This document shows positions 16,920 through 25,384 of a stretch of DNA of 64,000 nt, piece by piece. The stretch covers positions 310,001 through 374,000 of the forward strand of contig CANGYJ010000004.1 in NCBI GenBank assembly GCA_947458455.1, read 5' to 3'. Every line of letters starts with the position of its first letter. The first letter of the stretch is position 1. The notes beneath the pieces were generated by a model, which did no database searches, was not told where the DNA came from, and was given only the letters and a program-made list of their open reading frames with translations. The position numbers and the translations under genes are program-made. Source of the stretch: Verrucomicrobiaceae bacterium (GTDB taxonomy: Bacteria > Verrucomicrobiota > Verrucomicrobiia > Verrucomicrobiales > Verrucomicrobiaceae).

Positions 16920-17888
16920 ATGAATCTTCGTGAACAACTCCGCAATCTCCTGCCCGATCTCCTTCCGGATGATCCGGCGGATGCCATCAAAGGCACGGAA
17001 CTCATCCGCCTCGTCCGCTTGCGTTTGGGCGATGGTTACAGCGATGCCACGCTGCGCTATCACTTCTCCATCCTCAGCTACGATCCCACCTCCCCCATCG
17101 CGAAGGTCGATCAAGGTCAGGGTTACTATCAGCGGCAAAAGAAGCTCGGCGGTTCGAACGGCGTCATCCGCCAAACGTTCTTCGATGATGCCAGCGAGGG
17201 CGATCAGGTCTGGTCACGCTACCTGCGCCTCGTGGCCATTTACGAGCGTCTTTGCCTCCTGCGAGGCCACTATCCCTTCCTGCTAAACCGCACCAGCAGC
17301 GGCGCCCCCAGCATGGAGGGTGAATGGGATGTGCCTGACCTCGTCGTCGCCGAGTGGGATCTCGATCCCGCGGCGGAAGACGGTGCCCGCTTTGACGAAA
17401 GCATGCTCAACCTGCGTCGTCATCTCGGCGGGCCAGAGGTCGGCATCTCCGGCGTGCGCCTCCAGCTCGGTGTGACGCTCGATACCTTCAGCGCGGATTT
17501 CTTCCAGGCCCTCAGCGCCACCCGCTGGACGCTGCAAAGCGAGCTCGTCATTGCCGAGCCGCTGCCCGATGAGGCCCTCGTCGATGCGCTGCGCAGTCTC
17601 GGCCATCAGTTCGGCGTCGGCATCAGCACCCTCGGCATTCCGCTCACCCAGCTCGATGCGCTGCCCTCCGCCAAGGACATTCGTGCGATGAGCTCCAATG
17701 AGTTCGAGCACGTCCACAACCGCCTCCACGTCCAGAAGATCACCATCGCCAGCCCGCGTCACGCCATCGACTGGCACTCCCTCTCCGCGCTGCGCAAAAA
17801 GCACGAACCCGTCGCCGAAATGGTTCGCTGGCTCTCCGATTGCCTCGCCAAACGCCAGCCCGAATGGGCCGGTGGCGTGGTGAGGTGA
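16920..17888 (+). CDS. HTH protein with a possible degenerate nuclease-fold domain
   Basis: 322 aa, no signal peptide. Residues 1-70 look like a winged helix (GTELIRLVRLRLGDGYSDATLRYHFS). The middle and C-terminal part is reminiscent of the COG2958-type arrangement, in which an HTH is followed by a PD-(D/E)xK-like domain: VPDLVVAEWD, then FFQALSATRW, then a block ending HQFGVGISTL. The strand where the family usually carries E-x-K reads RLQLGVTLD, so catalysis may be lost. The family match is my own pattern judgement and is uncertain. It precedes the toxin-antitoxin pair by 43 bp. Confidence 0.55.
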   Translation: MNLREQLRNLLPDLLPDDPADAIKGTELIRLVRLRLGDGYSDATLRYHFSILSYDPTSPIAKVDQGQGYYQRQKKLGGSNGVIRQTFFDDASEGDQVWSRYLRLVAIYERLCLLRGHYPFLLNRTSSGAPSMEGEWDVPDLVVAEWDLDPAAEDGARFDESMLNLRRHLGGPEVGISGVRLQLGVTLDTFSADFFQALSATRWTLQSELVIAEPLPDEALVDALRSLGHQFGVGISTLGIPLTQLDALPSAKDIRAMSSNEFEHVHNRLHVQKITIASPRHAIDWHSLSALRKKHEPVAEMVRWLSDCLAKRQPEWAGGVVR

Positions 17889-17931
17889 AGAGCGGCGTTG
17901 AAATCCGTCCCGTGAGAAGGTAGCATCCTGA

Positions 17932-18174
17932 ATGCCTGCCGCCTACAACTTGTCCCAAGCACGGAAACAGCTTCCCGCGTTGATGAAGGAATCATTGGAG
18001 CGCCCTGTGCCTCTCACTCGAAACAAGCAAGTCGTCGGTTTCCTGCTCTCGCGTGAACGGATGGAGTCGCTACTCGAAACCATCGAAGTGGTACAGGATC
18101 GGAAGGCCATGAAAGCCATTCGTGATTACGAGGCGGGCAAGACTACGTTTCATCCGCTCAGTGCGCTTGGATGA
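17932..18174 (+). CDS. Phd/YefM-type antitoxin
   Basis: 80 aa. The N-terminus AYNLSQARKQLPALMKESLERPVPLTRNKQ follows the Phd/YefM DNA-binding fold, with the typical xxExxxxL arrangement replaced by ERMESLLETIE near the middle. The C-terminal tail (about 55-80) would bind and mask the toxin. Its stop overlaps the next start by ATGA at 18171-18174, the usual layout of type II toxin-antitoxin operons. The pair is probably autoregulated by the complex. Confidence 0.8.
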   Translation: MPAAYNLSQARKQLPALMKESLERPVPLTRNKQVVGFLLSRERMESLLETIEVVQDRKAMKAIRDYEAGKTTFHPLSALG

Positions 18175-18458
18175 AAGCTCGCGTCCAGTTGTCCGATCAG
18201 GTGCTGGCTCACATCGGGAAACAGGCCCCGCAGCCCCGGAAGCGACTTCGTGATGCTCTCCACCGGCTGGCAGAAGGCCGTGCAGACATCAAAGCGCTCG
18301 AGGGCAGGCTCTCGGACTATCATCGGCTCCGAGCCGGTTCCCACCGCGTGGTCTTTCGCTACCGGGTCGAGCATGGCCATCCGGTGGCTGACTGCATCTT
18401 TGCCGCCGAACGATCCCTCGTTTACCAACTGTTCGAGCAGGGCCTGTCACCAGCATGA
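18171..18458 (+). CDS. RelE/ParE-superfamily toxin
   Basis: 95 aa basic protein. It has the two-helix start (VLAHIGKQAPQPRKRLRDALHRLAEG), then ALEGRLSDYHRLRAGSHRVVFRY, the beta-sheet core of RelE/ParE toxins with conserved Arg residues, and a C-terminal strand. It would cleave ribosome-bound mRNA (RelE type) or poison gyrase (ParE type); the LSDYHRLRAGSHRVVF pattern favours RelE. It is translated by coupling to the antitoxin. Confidence 0.82.
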   Translation: MKARVQLSDQVLAHIGKQAPQPRKRLRDALHRLAEGRADIKALEGRLSDYHRLRAGSHRVVFRYRVEHGHPVADCIFAAERSLVYQLFEQGLSPA

Positions 18459-18557
18459 CCGCCAGACAGGCTGCTTATCCTTGGGAGCACTATGGATCCG
18501 TTTTCGATCATTGCCGGGCCGCTTCCTCTCGGACCAAAAAGAAGCCCTGACCATCCA

Positions 18558-19094
18558 TCACACCTTGAGCACCTGCTTCACCGCTTGCAGGATCGTCTCG
18601 ACCTCCGCCAGCCTTCCCACGCCCTCGTAACCGCAGGCGAGCATGCCTTCGGCGGGCTCCACAAACTGCGCTCCGTAGCCGCGAAGCGTCTCCACATTCT
18701 TCAGCGTGGCGGGATGCTGCCACATCTTGCCGTTCATGGCCGGAGCGATCAAAATCGGAGCACGCGTGGCGAGGGCGATGGCCGTCAGCGCATCATTCGC
18801 GAAGCCATGCGCTAGGCTGGCGAGCACATTGGCACTCGCCGGAGCGATGAGGAGGAGGTCGGCCTCATCGGCAAGCTGGATATGCCCCGGCTGCCAGCCT
18901 TCTTTTTCGGCAAAGAGATCCGTGATGACGGGATTCTTGCTCAGCGTGCTCAAAGTCAGCGGCGTGACGAATTCGAGCGCGGCTTTCGTCAGCACGCACG
19001 TCACGCGATGGCCGGCCTTGGTGAGCTGGCTGGCGAGGTCCGCCGCCTTGTAGGCCGCGATGGAGCCGGTGATGCCGAGGATGATACGGGACAT
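18558..19094 (-). CDS. coaC: Phosphopantothenoylcysteine decarboxylase-type flavoprotein (CoaC domain only)
   Basis: 178 aa from the ATG at 19094 (MSRIILGITGSIAAYK, the family start). It is a flavoprotein of the HFCD group that decarboxylates phosphopantothenoylcysteine during coenzyme A synthesis. Seen: ITGSIAAYKAADL for FMN binding, the catalytic His in GHIQLADEADLLLIAPASAN, the PAMNGKMWQHPA substrate clamp and ACGYEGVGRL with the reactive Cys. Most bacteria fuse this to a CoaB synthetase domain; that domain is absent here and must be encoded elsewhere. It ends convergently with the toxin gene. Confidence 0.88.
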   Translation of the reverse strand: MSRIILGITGSIAAYKAADLASQLTKAGHRVTCVLTKAALEFVTPLTLSTLSKNPVITDLFAEKEGWQPGHIQLADEADLLLIAPASANVLASLAHGFANDALTAIALATRAPILIAPAMNGKMWQHPATLKNVETLRGYGAQFVEPAEGMLACGYEGVGRLAEVETILQAVKQVLKV

Positions 19095-19190
19095 GGTTTC
19101 AGCTAGTTCACGGGCCATCGCCGGTCAACTGGCCGCTTGCCTTCACGCGAGCGAGAGCGCACTGTCGCCTCCCCCCAACCCACTCTAGGC

Positions 19191-19691
19191 ATGCGTTGTC
19201 CCAAATGCAGCAGTTCCCAGGATAAAGTGATCGACTCTCGCGAGGCGCGGGAAGGCTCTGCCATCCGCCGGCGGCGGGAGTGCATGAAGTGCGGTTTCCG
19301 CTTCACGACCTATGAAATCATCGAACGCGAGGAGCTGCGCGTGGTGAAGCGCAATGGCGCCCGCGAGAATTTCAACCGCGACAAGCTCCTCAGCGGTGTG
19401 CGCAAGGCCTGCGAGAAGCGCCCCGTGAAGATGGAGGACATCGAGCAGCTCGTGGACGACATCGCCACGGAGCTGGCGGAGGAAGGCTACCGCGAAATCC
19501 CGAGCACCGTGATCGGGGCGAAGCTCATGCGAGGCCTCGAAGCCCTCGATCATGTGGCCTATGTGCGCTACGCCAGCGTTTACCGCCAGTTTGAGGACGT
19601 GGGTGAGTTCATCGACGAGATCCAAAGCCTCGGGAAACGTCGGCTGCGCGAAAAAGGCCAGGTCGAGCTCTTCAATCCGAAGAAGAGCTGA
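19191..19691 (+). CDS. nrdR: Transcriptional repressor NrdR
   Basis: 166 aa. An N-terminal zinc ribbon (CPKC near residue 3 and CMKCGFRFTTYE near 31) is followed by an ATP-cone (VVKRNGARENFNRDKLLSGVRKAC and onwards). It senses ATP/dATP and represses ribonucleotide reductase genes. The start at 19191 matches the family (MRCPKCSS); upstream codons have no homology. A C-terminal extension after YRQFEDVGEFIDEI is usual. Its 3' end overlaps the end of the convergent histidine kinase gene by 20 bp. Confidence 0.95.
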   Translation: MRCPKCSSSQDKVIDSREAREGSAIRRRRECMKCGFRFTTYEIIEREELRVVKRNGARENFNRDKLLSGVRKACEKRPVKMEDIEQLVDDIATELAEEGYREIPSTVIGAKLMRGLEALDHVAYVRYASVYRQFEDVGEFIDEIQSLGKRRLREKGQVELFNPKKS

Positions 19692-21675
19692 GTTCCAAAT
19701 TCGCCAACGCCGTGCCGAGGCGGACGCATTCCTTCTTGAGTTTCTCCAGCAGGGCGCGGGCACCAAAGAGATCCCCATCCTGGGCCAGGTGACAGAGGTG
19801 CGAGGCTGTTTCAGATGCCCGCGTGGCCGTGTACACGCCGAGCATGCCTTTGAGCGAATGCGCGGCCTCATACAGCGCGACGGCATTTCCGACAGAGATG
19901 GCCGTGGAGGCATCCTGGAGGAATTTGCCTGAGTCTTCCGCGTAGATCGCGATGAGCTCGCGGGCCATTTCCGGGCCTCCAGCCGACGCGATGAAGTCTT
20001 CGGATTTGAAGGCTGGGCCACGTTTTTTGGGCTTCGCCGCCTCGGCGGGTGCTCCGGTGATCTCCAAGCGCGGCGGGGCGGCGGTGCGGCCATGCATGAA
20101 GCGCTCCACGGCATGCAGCAGCTCGGCGCTGTGGATCGGTTTGGAGACGTAATCATCCATCCCGGCGGCGATGCATTGCTCACGGTCGCCTTTGAGGGCG
20201 TTCGCTGTCATCGCGATGATGGGAATGTGGCCGCCGTGCTTCTCCTCGATCTGGCGGATGGCCGCCGTGGCCTGAAAGCCATTCATCTCCGGCATGTGTA
20301 CATCCATGAGAATGGCATCGAAGAGCACATCACGCACGAGTTCGACCGCCTCCTGGCCGTTGCTGGCGATCTCGACATGATGACCGCGCTCTTCAAGCAG
20401 CTTCGCCGCCACGAGCTGGTTCACACGGCCGTCTTCCACGACGAGCACCTTCATGGATTTCTCCGCCAGACCGAGCAGCGGCCCGGTGGCAGATGCAGCG
20501 GGATGATCGACGCTGTCTTGCGTGGCTTCGCCAAACACCGCGGTGAAGTGGAAGGTGCTACCTCGGCCGGCCTCGCTCTCCACCCAGATGCGGCCCTGCA
20601 TGAGCTCCACGAGATCACGGCAGATGGCCAGGCCGAGGCCGGTGCCCCCGTAACGGCGATTTGTGTTCGTTTCTGCCTGGGTGAAGGCATCAAAGATGCG
20701 GCCCTGCACCTCTGGCGAGATGCCGATGCCGCTATCGTGGATCTCGAAATGCAGCGTCGTCTTGTCAAGCGCCCGGGATTCAATGCGCACCCGCACGATG
20801 ATCTCACCGCGATCGGTGAACTTGATCGCGTTCCCCACGAGATTGATCAAAATTTGCCGCAAACGGCCGTCATCACCGAGGAGGATCGTCGGCACATCCT
20901 CCGCCACCTGGTGCGTGAGGCTGAGATTTTTCTGCATGGCCCGCACGCCGAGGGCCAGCAGCGTGTCCGCGATGGTGTGGCGCAGGTCAAAGTCCTGCTC
21001 ATCGAGCTCCATCTTGCCCGCTTCGATCTTCGAGAAATCGAGCACGTCATTCAGCAGCGCCAGCAGGCTCTCGGCGGAGTTTTTGAGCATTAAGAGATAC
21101 TCGTGCTGCTTGGGATCGAGCTGCGTGTTCAGCAGCAGTTCGCTCATGCCGATGATCCCATTCATCGGCGTGCGGATTTCATGGCTCATGTTGGCCAAGA
21201 AAGCGCTCTTCGCTCGGTTCGCAGCCTCCGCAGCCAAGCGTGCATGGCGGAGCTGTTCCTCGGCCAGCTTTTGCTCCGTGATGTCCGTATGCGAGCCGGC
21301 CATGCGGTAGGGCTTTCCCTCAGGATCACGCAGCGCCCGGCCGCGAGCCAGCACCCAGCGCCACGAGCCGTCCTTGTGCAGAAAGCGAAACTCCACCGCG
21401 TAACGATCCAGCGGACCATCGAGGTAGTCCTTCACCGTCTTCATGACGCGGTCGTGATCCTCGGGATGCAGGCGTGATTCAAAGCTGGCAAACTCGTTCG
21501 CCAGCTCGTGGTCCTCGTAGCCAATCATGAGCTTCCATCGCGGGGAGAAAAACACCTCGCCGCTGCGGATGTCCCAGTCCCAGATGCCGTCATTCGTGCC
21601 GCGTACCGCCAGGGCAAAGCGTTCCTCGCTCGCGGTGGCGAACGGAGGCAGGTCGTCGGTGATGAGCGGGGGCAT
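19672..21675 (-). CDS. Hybrid histidine kinase (PAS-HisKA-HATPase-REC-HPt)
   Basis: 667 aa cytoplasmic protein from the ATG at 21675. Order: PAS with PAC (about 15-135), HisKA with His165 in MSHEIRTPMNG, HATPase with N box (LVGNAIKFTD) and G boxes (DSGIGIS, GGTGLGLA), receiver with Asp458 in ILMDVHMPEMNG, and an HPt domain with His606 in AAHSLKGMLG. A complete His-Asp-His phosphorelay is therefore in one chain, passing to an unlinked response regulator. No membrane segment is seen. The longer upstream frame is unlikely because it would run into the divergent oxidoreductase gene. Confidence 0.93.
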   Translation of the reverse strand: MPPLITDDLPPFATASEERFALAVRGTNDGIWDWDIRSGEVFFSPRWKLMIGYEDHELANEFASFESRLHPEDHDRVMKTVKDYLDGPLDRYAVEFRFLHKDGSWRWVLARGRALRDPEGKPYRMAGSHTDITEQKLAEEQLRHARLAAEAANRAKSAFLANMSHEIRTPMNGIIGMSELLLNTQLDPKQHEYLLMLKNSAESLLALLNDVLDFSKIEAGKMELDEQDFDLRHTIADTLLALGVRAMQKNLSLTHQVAEDVPTILLGDDGRLRQILINLVGNAIKFTDRGEIIVRVRIESRALDKTTLHFEIHDSGIGISPEVQGRIFDAFTQAETNTNRRYGGTGLGLAICRDLVELMQGRIWVESEAGRGSTFHFTAVFGEATQDSVDHPAASATGPLLGLAEKSMKVLVVEDGRVNQLVAAKLLEERGHHVEIASNGQEAVELVRDVLFDAILMDVHMPEMNGFQATAAIRQIEEKHGGHIPIIAMTANALKGDREQCIAAGMDDYVSKPIHSAELLHAVERFMHGRTAAPPRLEITGAPAEAAKPKKRGPAFKSEDFIASAGGPEMARELIAIYAEDSGKFLQDASTAISVGNAVALYEAAHSLKGMLGVYTATRASETASHLCHLAQDGDLFGARALLEKLKKECVRLGTALANLELSSSSD

Positions 21676-21772
21676 GCGGTGGGCTGGGCGTGGAAGATGA
21701 ACCGCAACCGCGCCGCTGTCGAATGCGCAGGCGTTGCACGTTTGACCTTTTTCCCTTCGTTCCACTGCTCGC

Positions 21773-22942
21773 ATGAACCGCCGCCATCTCCTCACCGCCC
21801 TCGCCGCCGCCCCACTCACCTCGTTCGCCGCCGAAACGAAGCTCCGCGTGGCCCTCATCGGCCACACCGGCCGTGGAAACTACGGCCACGGCCTCGACAC
21901 GATGTGGAAAGCCATCCCCGCCACCGAAATCATCGCCATCGCCGATGCCGATGCGAAGGGCCTGGAGGCCGAGTTAAAGAAAATCGGCACCGGCAAAGGC
22001 TTCGCCGATTACCACGCCATGCTCGCCGAAGTGAAGCCCGACCTCGTCGCCATCGGTCCACGGCACATCGACCAGCATCGCGACATGCTCCTCGCCGCGA
22101 TTCAAAACGGCGCGAAGGGCATCTACATCGAAAAACCCTTCGTTCGCAGCCCCGCCGAGGCTGATGAGGTCATCGCCGCCGCCGAAAAAACCGGCACCAA
22201 GATCGCCATCGCCCATCGCAACCGCTACCACCCGGTGATGAGCACCATCACCCGTCTCATCGAGGCCGGCGAGATCGGCCGCGTGCTCGAAATGCGAGGT
22301 CGCGGCAAGGAAGACACCCGTGGCGGCTCGTTGGACCTTTGGGTGCTCGGCTCTCACCTCTTCAATCTCGCCACCCTGTTCGGCGGAGAGCCTCTCGCCT
22401 GCACGGCGGGCGTCTATCAGGATGGAAAACCCATCACCAAGGCACAGGTGAAAGAGGGTGATGAAGGCATCGGCTCCCTCGCTGGCAACGAAGTCCATGC
22501 CCGCTTTGAACTGGCCCAAGGCATCCCCCTCTTTTTCGACTCGGTTCAAAGCGCGGGGGTCAAAGAAGCCGGTTTCGGCCTGCAAATCATCGGCACGAAA
22601 GGCGTCATCGACTTTCGCATCGACCAGGAACCCGTCGCCCACCTACGACCCGGCAATCCTTTCCAGCCCGATCTGAAGGCCCGCCCCTGGCTGCCCATCA
22701 CCACCGCCGGCATCGGCCAACCTGAGCCCATCGCCCAACTCGGCAAAAAGCTCTCCAGCCACGAAGCCGCCGGGTTGGATCTCATCGCCGCCAGCCAAGA
22801 AAACCGCGCCCCGCTATGCGATGCCGTGCAGGGCCGCCAAACCATCGAAATGATCTGCGCCGTCTTCGAATCCCACCGCCTCAACGGCCAGCGGGTGACG
22901 CTGCCGCTTAAAACCCGGGTGAATCCGCTCACGCTGATGTGA
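21773..22942 (+). CDS. Gfo/Idh/MocA family oxidoreductase, probably Tat-exported
   Basis: 389 aa. The N-terminus NRRHLLTALAAAP resembles a twin-arginine signal, as in exported glucose-fructose oxidoreductase-like enzymes. The Rossmann part starts at LRVALIGHTGRGNYGHG and includes IYIEKPFVRSPAEADE with the EKP motif that contacts the nicotinamide. A C-terminal alpha/beta domain follows from about residue 160. It would oxidise or reduce a sugar derivative with NAD(P); the substrate is unknown. It is divergent from the histidine kinase with 97 bp between starts. Confidence 0.87.
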   Translation: MNRRHLLTALAAAPLTSFAAETKLRVALIGHTGRGNYGHGLDTMWKAIPATEIIAIADADAKGLEAELKKIGTGKGFADYHAMLAEVKPDLVAIGPRHIDQHRDMLLAAIQNGAKGIYIEKPFVRSPAEADEVIAAAEKTGTKIAIAHRNRYHPVMSTITRLIEAGEIGRVLEMRGRGKEDTRGGSLDLWVLGSHLFNLATLFGGEPLACTAGVYQDGKPITKAQVKEGDEGIGSLAGNEVHARFELAQGIPLFFDSVQSAGVKEAGFGLQIIGTKGVIDFRIDQEPVAHLRPGNPFQPDLKARPWLPITTAGIGQPEPIAQLGKKLSSHEAAGLDLIAASQENRAPLCDAVQGRQTIEMICAVFESHRLNGQRVTLPLKTRVNPLTLM

Positions 22943-22993
22943 TCAGCACGTTTCTTGCGGCATGAGTCCACCTGTGCCAGAATCCGCTCCGTT

Positions 22994-23251
22994 ATGAACG
23001 CTTTTGCCAGTCTCGACAAACTGCTCGATCCGGCCCGCCCTTGCTTCACCGCAGAGACGGCGGCGAACATCCTGCAAATCGAACCTGACTCCGAGCGCCT
23101 GACTCGCATGGAAGCCCTCGCCGCCAAGGCGAACGAGGGACGGCTCACCCGCGAGGAGGAGACGGAATATCGCAGCTTCATCTCCGCCGGAAAGATGATG
23201 TCGATCCTCAAACTCCAGGCCCGCCTTTTTCTCCAACGCCAGGCCGCCTAA
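22994..23251 (+). CDS. Small conserved protein paired with HNH endonuclease
   Basis: 85 aa from the ATG at 22994. No catalytic motif. The C-terminal half, ALAAKANEGRLTREEETEYRSFI then GKMMSILKLQARLFL, matches a small-protein type that I recognise as commonly encoded just upstream of HNH endonuclease genes. The HNH gene starts 3 bp after the stop. Function is unknown; an accessory or inhibitory partner is conceivable. Confidence 0.65.
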   Translation: MNAFASLDKLLDPARPCFTAETAANILQIEPDSERLTRMEALAAKANEGRLTREEETEYRSFISAGKMMSILKLQARLFLQRQAA

Positions 23252-23254
23252 CGC

Positions 23255-23656
23255 ATGGATGCCAGCACGCGGCTCAACGTGCGGCAGCGGGCCGGAAATC
23301 GCTGCGAATACTGCCGCCTCCGTCAGCAGGATGAGGAGGAAAACCCGTTTCATACCGAGCACATCATCGCCAAGCAGCACGCTGGCTCAGATGATCTCGA
23401 AAACCTCTCGCTGGCATGCAGCCAGTGCAATGCCATCAAAGGACCGAACCTCTCCAGCATCGATCCTGACACTGGATTGCTCACGCGACTGTTTCATCCT
23501 CGTCAGGATCGCTGGGAAGATCACTTCCGCCGAGACGGAGCTTACCTTCTCGGTCTCACCGATGTGGGCCGTACAACTGCCTGGCTGCTTCGTTTCAATG
23601 ACGCGGACAACTTGAGGCAGCGAGAGCTACTGCTGGAGCTTGGCGAACTCGATTAA
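23255..23656 (+). CDS. HNH endonuclease
   Basis: 133 aa. The HNH fold is clear: first zinc cysteines in GNRCEYCRLRQ, the catalytic His in FHTEHIIAKQHAG, Asn in DDLENLSLACSQCNAIKG with the second cysteine pair. The rest (PRQDRWEDHF and GRTTAWLLRFN) is typical of small solitary HNH proteins found as multiple copies in planctomycete, cyanobacterial and verrucomicrobial genomes. Whether it acts on invading DNA or is a remnant of a mobile element is unknown. Its stop shares the palindrome TTAA with the convergent acyl carrier protein gene. Confidence 0.85.
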   Translation: MDASTRLNVRQRAGNRCEYCRLRQQDEEENPFHTEHIIAKQHAGSDDLENLSLACSQCNAIKGPNLSSIDPDTGLLTRLFHPRQDRWEDHFRRDGAYLLGLTDVGRTTAWLLRFNDADNLRQRELLLELGELD

Positions 23657-23904
23657 CTAGCCCGCTTCCGATTTAAAAACCCCGCGAGCGCTTCCGCCGT
23701 GGCAAAATGATCTCGCGAGAGCTCGGCGGGCCCGATGACGATGCCAAAGTGTACTTCGATTTGCAGCATGAGCTGCATCAGCGCCATCGAATCGAGGCCC
23801 AAGGCAAAGAGATCCGCCTCGGGCGTGATCGGCTCGTCGGGTTCGAGGAGGTGCTCGGAGGTGAGCAGGTGGATCACATCCTCAGCAGTGATGGGGGCGG
23901 GCAT
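23653..23904 (-). CDS. Acyl carrier protein (specialised)
   Basis: 83 aa with the phosphopantetheine attachment Ser39 in GLDSMALMQ; the usual motif is DSL. Helices around it (ITPEADLFALGLDS and LMQLMLQIEVHFGI) fit the ACP fold. It is not next to fab genes; instead it follows an MFS transporter by 27 bp on the same strand, so it is probably a carrier for a special acyl or aminoacyl group rather than the main fatty acid ACP. Confidence 0.85.
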   Translation of the reverse strand: MPAPITAEDVIHLLTSEHLLEPDEPITPEADLFALGLDSMALMQLMLQIEVHFGIVIGPAELSRDHFATAEALAGFLNRKRAS

Positions 23905-23931
23905 GGAGGGCGAAAGGTCAAAAACAAGGCT

Positions 23932-25257
23932 TCACTCCACCGGCTCGTCCAGCAGGCCGGCCTCTTCTTTTTCCTGCGGCAGCAGCAGCGCGATGGCTGC
24001 GGCGGGCACAAAGAGCCAGCCAGCATAGTAGAGGGCCGTGTGGTAATCCCCCACCGGAGCGTAGAGCTTGAAGACCACCGTTCCACCTGCCGCCACGATG
24101 CGGCCGATGTTGTAGCAGAAGCCCGCACCCGTCGTGCGCAGCAGCGTGGGGAAAAGCGGCGGCAGGCACATCGTGAAGAGGCCAAACACACCCTGACACA
24201 GGCCGATCACGGCATACCACCAGAGCAACTGCGAATGCGTCCACGCCTCGGAACTGTGAAACGCGGCCAGCATCGCCAGCCCGTAGGCCAGCAGCATCAC
24301 TACGATGGCCGTGCGGTAGCTCCACAGCTTCGCCAGCGCCCCGGCGATGTAGTTGCCAATGATCGAGCCGCACATGATCCACACCAGCGCCTCCACCACC
24401 GCATTCATTTGATCCGGTCCGCTCAGCGATTTCACCTCCGGCAGCGCCCGGATGAGGCTCTGCTGCCAGAACATGAAGGCCCAGTGCGCCGTCAAAGACA
24501 CCGCGCAGATGATGAGCACGCGCCAGGTCGTGCCCGCCACCTTCGGCCCGAAGAGCTCTCGTATCTCCGGCGGTTTTCGATCCTTCGCCGCGTGCGTCCA
24601 TTCCTCTGTCTCCGGCACCGCCTTCCGAATCCACAGCGTGATCAGCGCCGGCAGGATGCCCACGAGGAAGACGATGCGATGGCTCATCGCATCGGTCATC
24701 CATCCCTGGTTCACCATCCAGGCAAAGGAAGCCCCGGCCACGCAGGCCAGCAGCACGCCCATGTTCACCGCCGTTTGCAGCGTCGCGGCGATCCACGGGC
24801 GCCAGTTCTTCGGCCACGTCTCGGAAAGCAGCGAGGCTCCCACCGCCCACTCGCCGCCGATGCCCAGCGCCGAGAGGAAGCGGCAGATCAAGAGATGCCA
24901 CCACTCCGTGCAGAAGGCCGAGAGACCGGTAAAGCCTGCATAGAACAAAATGGTGAGCACCAGCGTGCGACTGCGACCCAGCACATCGCCAAGACGGCCA
25001 AAGAAACCGCCACCGAGCGCCCAGCCGACCAGAAACGCCGCCTGAATGATCGAGGCCTTCGTATCCACATCCTTCGGCGCAGCCGCAATGCCGTCATTCA
25101 TGAGCAAAGCCGCCACGAAGGGCGTGGCGACGAGCGTGTAGATGTGCATGTCCAACCCATCGAAGAGCCAGCCCAGCCACGCGGCGAGACCGGAGCGTTT
25201 TTGATGCGGCGAAAGATCGCTCAGGCGTTTGATTTCGGTGGTGGCTGATTGGGACAT
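23932..25257 (-). CDS. Major facilitator superfamily transporter
   Basis: 441 aa from the ATG at 25257 with about twelve membrane helices. The first helix region AAWLGWLFDGLDMHIYTLVATPF and the loop-2 motif GRLGDVLGRSRTLVL are like the sialate/aromatic-acid type proton symporters. Given a GH33 sialidase about 1 kb away, sialic acid or another acid sugar is a reasonable but unproven substrate. It is co-directional with the acyl carrier protein gene. Confidence 0.85.
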   Translation of the reverse strand: MSQSATTEIKRLSDLSPHQKRSGLAAWLGWLFDGLDMHIYTLVATPFVAALLMNDGIAAAPKDVDTKASIIQAAFLVGWALGGGFFGRLGDVLGRSRTLVLTILFYAGFTGLSAFCTEWWHLLICRFLSALGIGGEWAVGASLLSETWPKNWRPWIAATLQTAVNMGVLLACVAGASFAWMVNQGWMTDAMSHRIVFLVGILPALITLWIRKAVPETEEWTHAAKDRKPPEIRELFGPKVAGTTWRVLIICAVSLTAHWAFMFWQQSLIRALPEVKSLSGPDQMNAVVEALVWIMCGSIIGNYIAGALAKLWSYRTAIVVMLLAYGLAMLAAFHSSEAWTHSQLLWWYAVIGLCQGVFGLFTMCLPPLFPTLLRTTGAGFCYNIGRIVAAGGTVVFKLYAPVGDYHTALYYAGWLFVPAAAIALLLPQEKEEAGLLDEPVE

Positions 25258-25309
25258 GCGGGCGCGAGTCTTTCGCAGCCCGCTTGGAATGGCAAGCATT
25301 CCTGAAAAA

Positions 25310-25370
25310 AGCTGACAGCAAATGAGGACAGAACATAAACTCCATTTTTTGTCCCCGTCTGCTGTCAGCT
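25310..25370. repeat. Left flanking repeat of GxxExxY cassette, long hairpin
   Basis: 61-base imperfect inverted repeat: AGCTGACAGCA (25310-25320) pairs perfectly with TGCTGTCAGCT (25360-25370) and the pairing extends to about 24 bp with few mismatches. Its right part, 25327-25370, recurs at 26196-26239 in the same orientation with 4 differences in 44. The repeat pair brackets the gene at 25385. Confidence 0.85.
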
Positions 25371-25384
25371 AAATAACTGCGACC

